Positions 1-5,804 of a DNA stretch of 9,823 nt are shown here, piece after piece. Each line of letters starts with the position of its first letter. Position 1 is the stretch's first letter. The position numbers were made by a program, and so were the translations under genes. Below the pieces are notes generated by a model. It saw only the letters and a list, made by a program, of their open reading frames with translations. It had not been told where the DNA came from and made no database searches. Source of the DNA: an uncultured Clostridium sp. (GTDB lineage Bacteria; Bacillota; Clostridia; Oscillospirales; Acutalibacteraceae); the NCBI GenBank assembly GCA_934717555.1, contig CAKUYY010000049.1:1-9823 (forward strand). The letters are read 5' to 3'.

Positions 1-276
1 GGGCTGGAAGCACTGGATTCTATTCGGGGAATCCGGGAAAGTCTGCCCGATATCCATATTGTATGCGGTTTGAGTAACATTTCTTTTGGATTACCCAAGC
101 GGGCCCTGATCAATCGGACCTTTTTAGTAGCGGCTATGACAGTTGGTCTGGATAGTGCCATTATGGACCCGCTCAATCATGAATTGATGGCTTCACTGTA
201 TGCTGCCAATGCCGTTTTGGGGAAAGATGAGTATTGTATTGAGTATTTAGGAGCATACCGGGAAGAGCTTCTTTAA
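1..276 (+). CDS. Methyltetrahydrofolate:corrinoid methyltransferase-like protein, C-terminal part (5' truncated by window edge)
   Basis: The reading frame is open from the first base and stops with TAA at 274-276, so only the last 91 residues are visible. They resemble the C-terminal half of the pterin-binding TIM barrel shared by AcsE/MeTr, the MetH pterin domain and dihydropteroate synthase. Key stretches are IVCGLSNISFGLPKR (residues 21-35), LINRTFLVAAM and GLDSAIMDPLN. In this family such enzymes pass the methyl group of methyl-tetrahydrofolate to a corrinoid protein in the cytoplasm. The Asn of GLSN probably corresponds to the pterin-contacting Asn of Moorella MeTr (family knowledge, not tested here). 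The LINRTFL...GLDSAI.DPL pattern favours an AcsE-type or corrinoid-linked methyltransferase over folate synthesis. An internal ATG at 70 is only a Met-like position inside this frame (codon for the residue before SNIS reads TTG), and no start is expected in the window. Whether it serves acetogenesis or another one-carbon route cannot be told without the upstream genes. Confidence 0.75.
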   Translation, partial: GLEALDSIRGIRESLPDIHIVCGLSNISFGLPKRALINRTFLVAAMTVGLDSAIMDPLNHELMASLYAANAVLGKDEYCIEYLGAYREELL

Positions 277-308
277 AAACAGAAAGATCATTTTATCTTA
301 ATAGTTAC

Positions 309-351
309 AAAAAGAGGAAGGGTGGTTTTTATAACCAACCTTCCTCTTTTT
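309..351. terminator. Bidirectional rho-independent terminator between convergent genes
   Basis: The arms 309-327 (aaaaagaggaagggtggtt) and 333-351 pair over 19 positions with a single C/A mismatch, around a 5-nt loop. The stem starts with A5 and ends with T5, so it can act as an intrinsic terminator read from either strand. It lies 33 bases after the stop of the methyltransferase gene and 12 bases beyond the stop of the minus-strand gene, as expected for a shared terminator. Confidence 0.85.
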
Positions 352-362
352 ATCCACATTAC

Positions 363-1670
363 TTAACTTTTAAAGAATTGATCCCAAAAATCATCTTGAT
401 CCCCAACTTGCTTACTGGGTGATTGATGTTCTGTTTGCTTGTTTCCGTGTTGCTCTTTCAAATACATATCGAAAGGGTTTTCGTCATCTAGGTCCTTTTT
501 GGGGGAAGAGGCGAAATCTTCTGATGGAAAAGAAACGGTGTCATCAATGGATTTCTGCATGGAGGAATCTGAAAAGATTTCATTTGGTTCTTCGGGAATG
601 ACATCTTCACCCATAGGGACTACTTCTGGTTGCACAGAGGGTTCCGGAACAACAGCAGAATACTCTTCCATGGTGTCTTCAGCCTGTGCAGGATCATTTT
701 CCAATATGGGTTCTTCTGGGGAGAGATTGGATACACCATTATCTTCTGCTTCCGGCTGAGAATAAGAATTGATATCAGTAGATTCATGGAAAAGGCTGCT
801 GGCCTGCTCCGGTGTAACTTTTCCCTCATCGGAATAGTCGTAGTCGTCCCCATAATCGTCTCCATAAGCGTTACCGCCGATGGGATCGAAAGCAATGGTA
901 TCTCCGGTTATCTCCGTGTTATTGTCGGCACCGGAAATCGGGAAATCAGACACTTGGGTTTTGTGAGCACGTATTTGGGTAAAGACAACAAAACCGATTC
1001 CACCCAGTGCGATGACAATCAGGGCAATTCCCCCAATCAGCAGCCAGGATCCGCCCCCGTTACCACCGCTTTCATCGTCTTTTAGAAAGCCGCCCGCTTC
1101 TTCATCAGTGGAAACAGTGCTTCCGTCAGAATTGATATTGGAAAGCAGTTCGTCCCAATCATAGGAATTGGCTTCCGATAGGGTGTGAGAGCTGGTGCCG
1201 GGAAGAAGGTTGTTACCGCTGGTTAGATTAGTAGAAGACGACGGTTCTTGCCTGGAAGAAGACGAAGGATGGTTGGAATCCGGTTGAGAATCGGTGCCTT
1301 CTACAGGACGAGTAGGCGTATTGCCGTCAGGTAGTTCCGGCTGAGAATTGGAATTATTCGGGGGAACAACAGGATCAGGGTCTTCCGGTTCCGAACTGGA
1401 AGGAGGTTCCGGCTGAGAGCTGGAAGGAGGTTCCGGTTCGGAGCTAGAAGGGGGTTCTGGTTCCGAGCTGGAAGGAGGCTCTGGTTCGGAGCTGGAAGGG
1501 GGTTCTGGTTCCGAAGGGTCAGTAGGTTCAGAACTGATCTCCTCCATATTACTGGCAGTGGGTGCGGTAAAGTCGGTACGATTGAACGCAAAGGCGCTGG
1601 TAGTTGCCACAGTTGCTGTCAGACAGGCCGCCAGCAAAAGGGCAAAAAATTTGTCTGCTTTTTTCTTCAT
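363..1670 (-). CDS. Secreted/membrane-anchored protein with EPEPPSSS-repeat stalk, one TM segment and acidic cytoplasmic tail (hypothetical)
   Basis: No known enzymatic domain is recognised. With the start at 1670 the protein is 435 residues. Residues 1-28 form a signal peptide (MKKK, hydrophobic core, AFA cleavage-like site). Residues about 53-95 are five EPEPPSSS-type repeats in a Pro/Ser/Glu-rich, probably extended extracellular stalk. A Ser/Asn-rich stretch follows to about 200. Residues about 208-232 (WLLIGGIALIVIALGGIGF...) are a single membrane helix followed by QIRAHK, so the positive-inside rule puts the last 200 residues in the cytoplasm. That tail is strongly acidic, includes a GDDYGDDYDY run, and ends in DDFWDQFFKS. 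The start was chosen because minus-strand GGGAGG lies 9 nt before this ATG and the signal peptide begins there. The upstream ATG at 1697 would add nine residues without a better ribosome site. There is no LPXTG-type anchor. It converges on the preceding gene and is divergent from the DegV operon. The role is unknown; a surface stalk or envelope sensor is possible. Confidence 0.8.
   Translation of the reverse strand: MKKKADKFFALLLAACLTATVATTSAFAFNRTDFTAPTASNMEEISSEPTDPSEPEPPSSSEPEPPSSSEPEPPSSSEPEPPSSSQPEPPSSSEPEDPDPVVPPNNSNSQPELPDGNTPTRPVEGTDSQPDSNHPSSSSRQEPSSSTNLTSGNNLLPGTSSHTLSEANSYDWDELLSNINSDGSTVSTDEEAGGFLKDDESGGNGGGSWLLIGGIALIVIALGGIGFVVFTQIRAHKTQVSDFPISGADNNTEITGDTIAFDPIGGNAYGDDYGDDYDYSDEGKVTPEQASSLFHESTDINSYSQPEAEDNGVSNLSPEEPILENDPAQAEDTMEEYSAVVPEPSVQPEVVPMGEDVIPEEPNEIFSDSSMQKSIDDTVSFPSEDFASSPKKDLDDENPFDMYLKEQHGNKQTEHQSPSKQVGDQDDFWDQFFKS
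1384..1527 (-). repeat. 24-bp tandem repeat array encoding EPEPPSSS units
   Basis: There are five consecutive 24-bp units at 1384-1407, 1408-1431, 1432-1455, 1456-1479 and 1480-1503. A sixth, decayed unit lies at 1504-1527. On the plus strand each unit begins TCCGG or TCTGG and ends AAGGAGG or AAGGGGG plus one base. Units differ mainly at third codon positions, while the protein repeat is conserved apart from one Glu to Gln change. This suggests selection on the protein and length change by slippage or recombination. Confidence 0.85.
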
Positions 1671-1777
1671 GTAGGCAATCCTCCCAATTAAAATCATATA
1701 GATTGAGAAAGGGACCTTCCCAGGTCCGCCTGTTTGCAGGAAAATAGGGATAGTTGTCGAAGGCGGACGAAATAATA
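1671..1777 (-). promoter_or_regulatory. Structured 5' leader of the minus-strand surface-protein gene
   Basis: If transcription starts near 1777, the leader is about 107 nt. It can form a 7-bp helix between plus-strand coordinates 1762-1768 (ggcggac) and 1724-1730 (gtccgcc). It can instead form two small hairpins: 1712-1717 (ggacct) with 1722-1727 (aggtcc), and 1729-1732 (cctg) with 1737-1740 (cagg). The two states share bases 1724-1730 and exclude each other. No T-tract follows, so any control would be translational. It matches no riboswitch class I recognise, and a chance arrangement is possible. Confidence 0.35.
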
Positions 1778-1783
1778 CACTTT

Positions 1784-1813
1784 ATGATAGCACATCCTCA
1801 TAAGGAAAAACAA
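1784..1813 (-). promoter_or_regulatory. Candidate promoter of the minus-strand surface-protein gene
   Basis: Read on the minus strand, TTGTTT (1813-1808) and TATCAT (1789-1784) are separated by 18 nt. TGC before TATCAT gives an extended -10. The -35 is weak. An alternative -10, TATTAT at 1777-1772, has no good -35 at 17 nt. Confidence 0.4.
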
Positions 1814-1832
1814 CCTCCCAATCGGAAAAACA

Positions 1833-1856
1833 AAATGTAAAATTTCTTTTACATTT
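1833..1856. promoter_or_regulatory. 10-bp perfect inverted repeat between divergent promoters (candidate operator)
   Basis: AAATGTAAAA (1833-1842) and TTTTACATTT (1847-1856) are perfect inverted copies separated by four bases. The repeat sits 18 bp upstream of the -35 of the DegV promoter and about 20 bp upstream of the candidate minus-strand -35. That position suits a regulator acting on one or both sides. The short AT-rich arms make it a poor terminator and no gene ends here. I do not recognise the regulator. Confidence 0.45.
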
Positions 1857-1872
1857 GGGCAAAATCCCTATG

Positions 1873-1887
1873 CATTGTATTACAATG
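1873..1887. promoter_or_regulatory. Palindrome CATTGTATTACAATG overlapping the DegV -35 box (candidate operator)
   Basis: This is a perfect 7-bp inverted repeat around one base. It covers the whole -35 hexamer at 1875-1880. Its TGTA...TACA core is shared with the larger inverted repeat at 1833-1856. A protein bound here would block RNA polymerase, so repression of the DegV operon is the natural reading. That is inference from position and symmetry only. Confidence 0.45.
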
Positions 1888-1903
1888 AGGAAACTGGTAT
1901 AAT
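1875..1903 (+). promoter_or_regulatory. Sigma-A-type promoter of the DegV operon
   Basis: TTGTAT (1875-1880) and consensus TATAAT (1898-1903) are separated by exactly 17 bp. TGG immediately before TATAAT gives an extended -10. Transcription would start near 1910, about 40 nt before the first DegV start codon. Confidence 0.75.
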
Positions 1904-1951
1904 AAAATAAAAACAAACTGACGGATTGCAAGAAAGAAAAGAGGCCTATTC

Positions 1952-2800
1952 ATGGGGAAAGTCCTGATCAGCGCGGATAGCGCATGTGACCTGTTTCCAG
2001 ATTTATTTAGACAGTTCGATATTCATATTATCCCCCTTTCTATCCATATGGAGGGAAACTCCTATTTAGACGGGTTGGAGATCAAACCGGATGATATTTA
2101 TGCCAGTGTACTGCGCTGCAAAAAGATTCCCACCACTTCAGCTCCGGCGCCTGGGGCTTTCTATATGGCTTGGAAACCTTATCTCCAGCAGGGATATGAA
2201 ATAGTCCATTTATCTATGAATTCTAAATTTTCCTGTTCTTATCAAAATGCCAGGATAGCGTCACAAGAACTGCCAGGGGTTTCGGTGGTTGACACCAAAA
2301 GTATTTCCACCGCAATGGGACTGCTGATCTTACAAGCCGCCCAAATGCGGGATAATGGAGCTTCTGCCCAGGAGATTGTCCAAGAGATCCGGAAGATGAG
2401 AAACAGGCTTCGGACCGAATTCCTGTTGGATACTCTGGAATATGCACACAAGGGGGGGCGTTGTTCTGTTTTACAGATGTTCGGCGCAAATTTGCTGAAG
2501 CTTCATCCCTGTTTGAGAATTGACCAGAGGGGGGAACTGTCCGTTAGTAAGAAAATTCGCGGCTCTTTTTCATCCGCGGCGATGGAATATACAAGATATA
2601 TGTTGGATTGTCCTGAGATAGACAGAAAATGTGCTTTTGTCTCCCATACAGGGGTATCCAGGCCGCTGTTGGAGCGGGTGGTGGAAGAAGTCAAAACGTC
2701 TGGAGAGTTTGAGGAAGTCCTGGTGACCAGAAGCGGGTGTACCATTTCCTGCCATGGAGGACCCAATACGCTTGCTATCTTCTATATGACTGTGGAATAA
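1952..2800 (+). CDS. DegV family protein (FakB-like fatty-acid-binding), copy 1
   Basis: This 282-residue protein has the full-length DegV/EDD fold signature. The N-terminal motif is SADSACDL (7-14), then TTSAPAP (61-67), LDTLEYAHKGGR (159-170) and SCHGGPNTLAIFY (266-278). DegV proteins bind long-chain fatty acids. The best studied, FakB, presents the fatty acid to the kinase FakA, which makes acyl-phosphate for phospholipid synthesis in the cytoplasm. The Thr/Ser of TTS and the His of HGGPNT are the likely carboxylate contacts. The usual LSGTY segment reads FSCSYQNA (93-100), and the common TSQPS reads TSAPA. GAGG at 1941-1944, seven bases before the ATG, supports the start. It shares an operon with the next gene, 35 bp downstream. 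No FakA kinase is visible, so the fatty-acid role rests on family membership. Confidence 0.88.
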   Translation: MGKVLISADSACDLFPDLFRQFDIHIIPLSIHMEGNSYLDGLEIKPDDIYASVLRCKKIPTTSAPAPGAFYMAWKPYLQQGYEIVHLSMNSKFSCSYQNARIASQELPGVSVVDTKSISTAMGLLILQAAQMRDNGASAQEIVQEIRKMRNRLRTEFLLDTLEYAHKGGRCSVLQMFGANLLKLHPCLRIDQRGELSVSKKIRGSFSSAAMEYTRYMLDCPEIDRKCAFVSHTGVSRPLLERVVEEVKTSGEFEEVLVTRSGCTISCHGGPNTLAIFYMTVE

Positions 2801-2835
2801 CATACAGAGAGAAACAATGAGGAGGCTCATTTACT

Positions 2836-3690
2836 ATGGAAAAAGTAAAAATTGTGGCGGATAGTACCTGCGACCTATCCCCTGAAGTGTTAGAGAGATA
2901 TCAGATTGAAGTCATTCCGCTTCCAGTTAATTTGGGAGAGAAACCTTGTCTGGATGGAGTGGATGTACATCCGGCCGATCTGTTTGCGTATGTGCGGGAG
3001 ACGGGAAAGCTTCCCACCACTTCGGCGCCGACGCCGGCTTACTATGAGGATCTGTATCGGAAGTGGACGGAAGAAGGTTACTCTGTGGTACATTTCAGTA
3101 TCAGTTTATCCTTTACCGTTACGCACAATATTGCAAAAATGGCGGCCCAATCGTTTCCTAATGTTTATCCGGTGGATTCCCGGAATATTTCCGCGGGGAT
3201 GGGGATCCTGGCCATCCAGGCTGCCAAACTGCGGGATGAGGGATTTGGCGCGCAGGAGATTGCGGAGCGGACCCGGGCGATGACAGGGCGGGTCCAGACC
3301 AGTTTTATTTTGGATACCCTGCAATATATGCATAAAGGCGGCCGCTGTACCGGTGTGGCGGCGCTGGGTGCGAACCTGCTTAATTTGAAGCCCTGCATTG
3401 AAGTCAAGGATGGGTCCATGGAAGTAGGGAAAAAATATCGGGGAAAGCTGGAAAGCGTTTTAGAACAGTACACCGAAGCGAGGCTGAAAGGGAAAGAACA
3501 TTTGGATTTGGACCAGATCCTGATTGCGCACTGCTATGTGGATCAATCGCTATTGGATCGAGTGATTCAAAAGATTAAGGAATGCCAACCATTCCGGGAC
3601 ATTGTGGTACTGGATACGGGATGCTCTGTTTCTGTACACTGCGGTCCCAATACCTTGGGGCTGATTTACATGACCGATGGAACGGAATGA
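2836..3690 (+). CDS. DegV family protein (FakB-like fatty-acid-binding), copy 2
   Basis: This 284-residue DegV paralogue follows copy 1 after a 35-bp gap with no terminator, so the two are almost certainly co-transcribed. Motifs are VADSTCDL (7-14), TTSAPTP (61-67), LDTLQYMHKGGRCTG (159-173) and HCGPNTLGLIY (268-278). Aligned without gaps over the first 190 residues, it shares 82 identities with copy 1 by my count (43%), so it is an old duplication and not a recent one. The segment LSFTVTHNIAKMAA (91-104) replaces the usual LSGTYQSA region and differs from copy 1. That region lines the lipid pocket in this family, so the two may prefer different fatty acids (inference). GGAGG at 2821-2825, ten bases before the ATG, supports the start. 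A FakB role is likely but not shown. Confidence 0.88.
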   Translation: MEKVKIVADSTCDLSPEVLERYQIEVIPLPVNLGEKPCLDGVDVHPADLFAYVRETGKLPTTSAPTPAYYEDLYRKWTEEGYSVVHFSISLSFTVTHNIAKMAAQSFPNVYPVDSRNISAGMGILAIQAAKLRDEGFGAQEIAERTRAMTGRVQTSFILDTLQYMHKGGRCTGVAALGANLLNLKPCIEVKDGSMEVGKKYRGKLESVLEQYTEARLKGKEHLDLDQILIAHCYVDQSLLDRVIQKIKECQPFRDIVVLDTGCSVSVHCGPNTLGLIYMTDGTE

Positions 3691-3806
3691 TAAGGGAAAG
3701 CGCACCACTTTTCCATATTTTGCAGAGTACATGTGGAGAACTCCCAGAAGAGAGAGCAGTCAGATAGGTGACTTTTGGGAACATCATAAAAAGATACATA
3801 AAATTA

Positions 3807-3853
3807 GGGGACTGTTCATATATAAGGAAGATATGAACAATCCCTTTGCTTTT
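3807..3853 (+). terminator. Rho-independent terminator of the DegV operon
   Basis: Bases 3808-3821 (gggactgttcatat) pair with 3831-3844 over 14 positions with one C/A mismatch, around a 9-nt loop. TTTGCTTTT follows. The stem is AU-rich apart from its GGG/CCC base, and it lies 117 bases after the second DegV stop, so termination may be partial. Confidence 0.65.
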
Positions 3854-3973
3854 AGAGTTGTATTTTGTCATAAAAGATATTCTTAGAAATACTTTATTCA
3901 TAATTAAGACAGATTTACTAAATGTTATGTTAAAATGGTGTTAAAAATCATGATTGAACAAAATACCCAAAAG

Positions 3974-4002
3974 TTGAAATTGATCTTTGTTTGCTGTATA
4001 AT
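3974..4002 (+). promoter_or_regulatory. Sigma-A-type promoter of the O-antigen-ligase-like gene
   Basis: TTGAAA (3974-3979) and TATAAT (3997-4002) are 17 bp apart: five of six and six of six consensus bases. The start site would be near 4009, leaving a leader of about 115 nt before the ATG at 4125. Confidence 0.78.
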
Positions 4003-4019
4003 AGCTTAGATTAAAAACG

Positions 4020-4077
4020 GGATATTTGATATCCTCTTTTATTGGTTTCCAGTTTAAGATGAAAAATGGTAACCAAT
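4020..4077 (+). promoter_or_regulatory. Leader hairpins upstream of the ligase-like gene
   Basis: GGATAT (4020-4025) and ATATCC (4029-4034) form a 6-bp hairpin followed by TCTTTTATT. It begins only about ten bases after the predicted transcription start. A second inverted repeat pairs 4041-4050 (attggtttcc) with 4068-4077 (ggtaaccaat) with one mismatch. The first could be a weak attenuator, but the stem is short. No known riboswitch class was recognised. Confidence 0.3.
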
Positions 4078-4124
4078 AATTTCCATAAGAGAGCATACAG
4101 AAAAAAGGAGATGGTTACGGACTT

Positions 4125-5684
4125 ATGGGGGCGATAAAACAGAGAGTAGGAAAGGGCCTTCGGGATCCGGGGACCTTTCGATATTTCTATCTGCTGGATC
4201 TGCTTTTCTGTTCGGTTTGTTTTATCAATATTCCCGCCAATTTGCTCAAGGTGATATTTTTTCCATGGGCGGCGGTATTGATTTATCAAAGATTTTGCGT
4301 CAATCACAATCTTTATAAAGTGCGGTATTGGGGAATCCTGCTGCTGTTTTTAGTGGTGGGGGCGCTCACGACAGTTTTGCATATTTGGGATAATTTCTTT
4401 TATAATGTGATGATATTGTTCCATGTGGCGATGTGTTTTTTCCTTTTTTATGGGATGCACGCGGAACCAAACAAAAATAAAATCAAATCAGAGATTCAGC
4501 GTCTCATGAAAACGGTTGTTGTGCTTACGACGGCTTTTTCAATGATTGGTCTACTGATTGTTTTGTTCTGTGTACGAATCTATGTGTGGGATCATGTATT
4601 AGGGCTGATGGACAACAGGTTTACGGGGATTTATATCAATCCCAATCCGGCGGCTTTTGCGTCTGTAGTCGGCCTGTTATTCTGCCATTTCTTATGGAAA
4701 AAGCGGAAAGAAAATGGGAAACGTGTTATTCCGTTATGGCTTGGGATTTCATGTTTGGCCAGTAATCTCCTTGCACTGCTGTTATCGGACTCGAATGGAT
4801 CAATGGTCTTTTTGTTGGCTTATGCTGGGGTCTTACTATTCTATTGGCTGTTCCAAATAGGGAAACAAAAGAAATTTTCCACGCGGGCTATCATGAAGAG
4901 GGGTTCTGCTCTGGTAGCTATGGTATTGGTCGCTTCTTTCGGGATGCTCGGGGTGCGTTATGCATGCCAATCCGGCGTCGGAGCCCTTGTAAGCGGGAGG
5001 GAACAGATCGTGCTCGGCGATACTATCAATCCTACTGCGCAGCCCGGCGAGAATGGGGAACCCGCCCCGAAGCCGGCGAGTTCTTCTGTAGGCCAGGTAG
5101 TAATTGGCCGCACGGATAATCCTGATATTTCCAGCGGGCGCTTTGATTCTTTGGGAAAAGCGTTTCAGTTATTTATCAGGGAACCGGTCCTGGGGATTGG
5201 CCAGGGCAATATTGTGGAGTACGGGGAACGTTATCTGGATGAAGGATTTCTGTTTGAAGATCTCCACAATGGCTATGTGACAATTCTTGTTTCCTACGGT
5301 ATCGTGGGATTTTTGCTGGTGATGTCGTTTCTGTTTGTGTTGGCCCGCAGGATATATGGAGGTCTGCATAAAAATCTTCATAAAGGCAAGTTGCAGCTTC
5401 CTTTGCTTTTTGCCATGCTAGGCGCATACTGTGTGTATAGTTTATTTGATATTACATTGTTGTTAGATGTCAACTTTATGGTAGTTATTTTCTGGCTGCT
5501 GCTGGGATACGCTACCACATATTTGTTGCAGTATGAGACCCGTTTTGAGGTGATTACCTCTCAGCCTTTCTCTTTGTGGAAGCAAAAGGCGCCTGTCAAA
5601 GTGCCTCTCTATTTATTGCCCACGGGGCGCAGCTATTCCAGCCTGCGCCTGATGACCAAGGATATGAAAAAACGGGACGCGTGA
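4125..5684 (+). CDS. O-antigen ligase / Wzy polymerase-like polytopic membrane protein
   Basis: This is a 519-residue protein with about 12 hydrophobic segments. A long extracytoplasmic loop spans roughly residues 281-380, matching the Wzy_C/WaaL superfamily plan. Motifs typical of these proteins are NRFTGIYINPNPAAF (164-178), SGRF (337-340), EPVLGIGQGN (353-362) and DLHNGYVTILVSYGIVG (379-395). The loop HN pair matches the conserved catalytic-loop His region of O-antigen ligases. Such proteins polymerise or transfer undecaprenyl-linked glycans on the outer face of the membrane. In Gram-positive bacteria related members make exopolysaccharide or wall glycans, or glycosylate surface proteins. 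The loop has a Pro/Ala/Ser-rich insert (303-322) that looks flexible. The gene stands alone between terminators without glycosyltransferases, so its substrate cannot be inferred. The start is the only ATG in reach. GGAG at 4107-4110 lies 14 nt upstream, longer than usual, so translation may be modest. Confidence 0.75.
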   Translation: MGAIKQRVGKGLRDPGTFRYFYLLDLLFCSVCFINIPANLLKVIFFPWAAVLIYQRFCVNHNLYKVRYWGILLLFLVVGALTTVLHIWDNFFYNVMILFHVAMCFFLFYGMHAEPNKNKIKSEIQRLMKTVVVLTTAFSMIGLLIVLFCVRIYVWDHVLGLMDNRFTGIYINPNPAAFASVVGLLFCHFLWKKRKENGKRVIPLWLGISCLASNLLALLLSDSNGSMVFLLAYAGVLLFYWLFQIGKQKKFSTRAIMKRGSALVAMVLVASFGMLGVRYACQSGVGALVSGREQIVLGDTINPTAQPGENGEPAPKPASSSVGQVVIGRTDNPDISSGRFDSLGKAFQLFIREPVLGIGQGNIVEYGERYLDEGFLFEDLHNGYVTILVSYGIVGFLLVMSFLFVLARRIYGGLHKNLHKGKLQLPLLFAMLGAYCVYSLFDITLLLDVNFMVVIFWLLLGYATTYLLQYETRFEVITSQPFSLWKQKAPVKVPLYLLPTGRSYSSLRLMTKDMKKRDA

Positions 5685-5686
5685 GT

Positions 5687-5719
5687 AAGCCCCAAGGCTG
5701 TGAAAGCCTTGGGGCTTTT
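5687..5719 (+). terminator. Rho-independent terminator of the ligase-like gene
   Basis: GCCCCAAGGCT (5689-5699) pairs perfectly with AGCCTTGGGGC (5705-5715) around GTGAA. TTTT follows, preceded by a matching AA. It begins three bases after the stop codon and isolates this gene from the T-box operon. Confidence 0.95.
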
Positions 5720-5767
5720 GATATTCTGATAGGAAAAGATATGAAATCAATTCTTAAAAATGGAAGG

Positions 5768-5796
5768 TTGCATTTTATGGGGGACGGTGTTATAAT
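5768..5796 (+). promoter_or_regulatory. Promoter of the T-box/iorAB/paaK operon
   Basis: TTGCAT (5768-5773) and consensus TATAAT (5791-5796) are 17 bp apart. TGT directly before the -10 gives an extended -10. The transcript would start near 5803, exactly where stem I of the T-box begins (5805). Confidence 0.75.
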
Positions 5797-5804
5797 CTGT
5801 TTAA

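Larger units (their letters stand above)
3691..4124. other. 434-bp intergenic region between DegV operon and ligase-like gene
   Basis: No coding sequence with a ribosome site and plausible composition is seen here. A short plus-strand frame at 3677-3886 runs out of the DegV gene and through the terminator hairpin, so it was not accepted. The region holds a hairpin terminator (3807-3853), a consensus-like promoter (3974-4002) and a leader with two inverted repeats (4020-4077). An exact AATCATGATT palindrome lies at 3946-3955, upstream of the promoter. Confidence 0.6.

Noticed and set aside
439..1085. Plus-strand open frames (439-759, 630-1085) opposite the surface-protein gene
   Set aside because: They are antisense shadows of the repeat and acidic-rich coding region, without good ribosome sites or family resemblance.
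1384..1527. Possible CRISPR array
   Set aside because: The 24-bp units are directly contiguous with no spacers, keep the reading frame and encode a protein repeat.
1671..1777. Known riboswitch (c-di-GMP, c-di-AMP or similar) in the surface-gene leader
   Set aside because: The conserved cores of those classes are not present. Only generic hairpins can be drawn, so it is kept as an unclassified structured leader.
3677..3886. 69-codon plus-strand frame after the DegV operon
   Set aside because: It starts inside the DegV coding end and passes through the terminator hairpin. It has no separate ribosome site, so it is read as chance.
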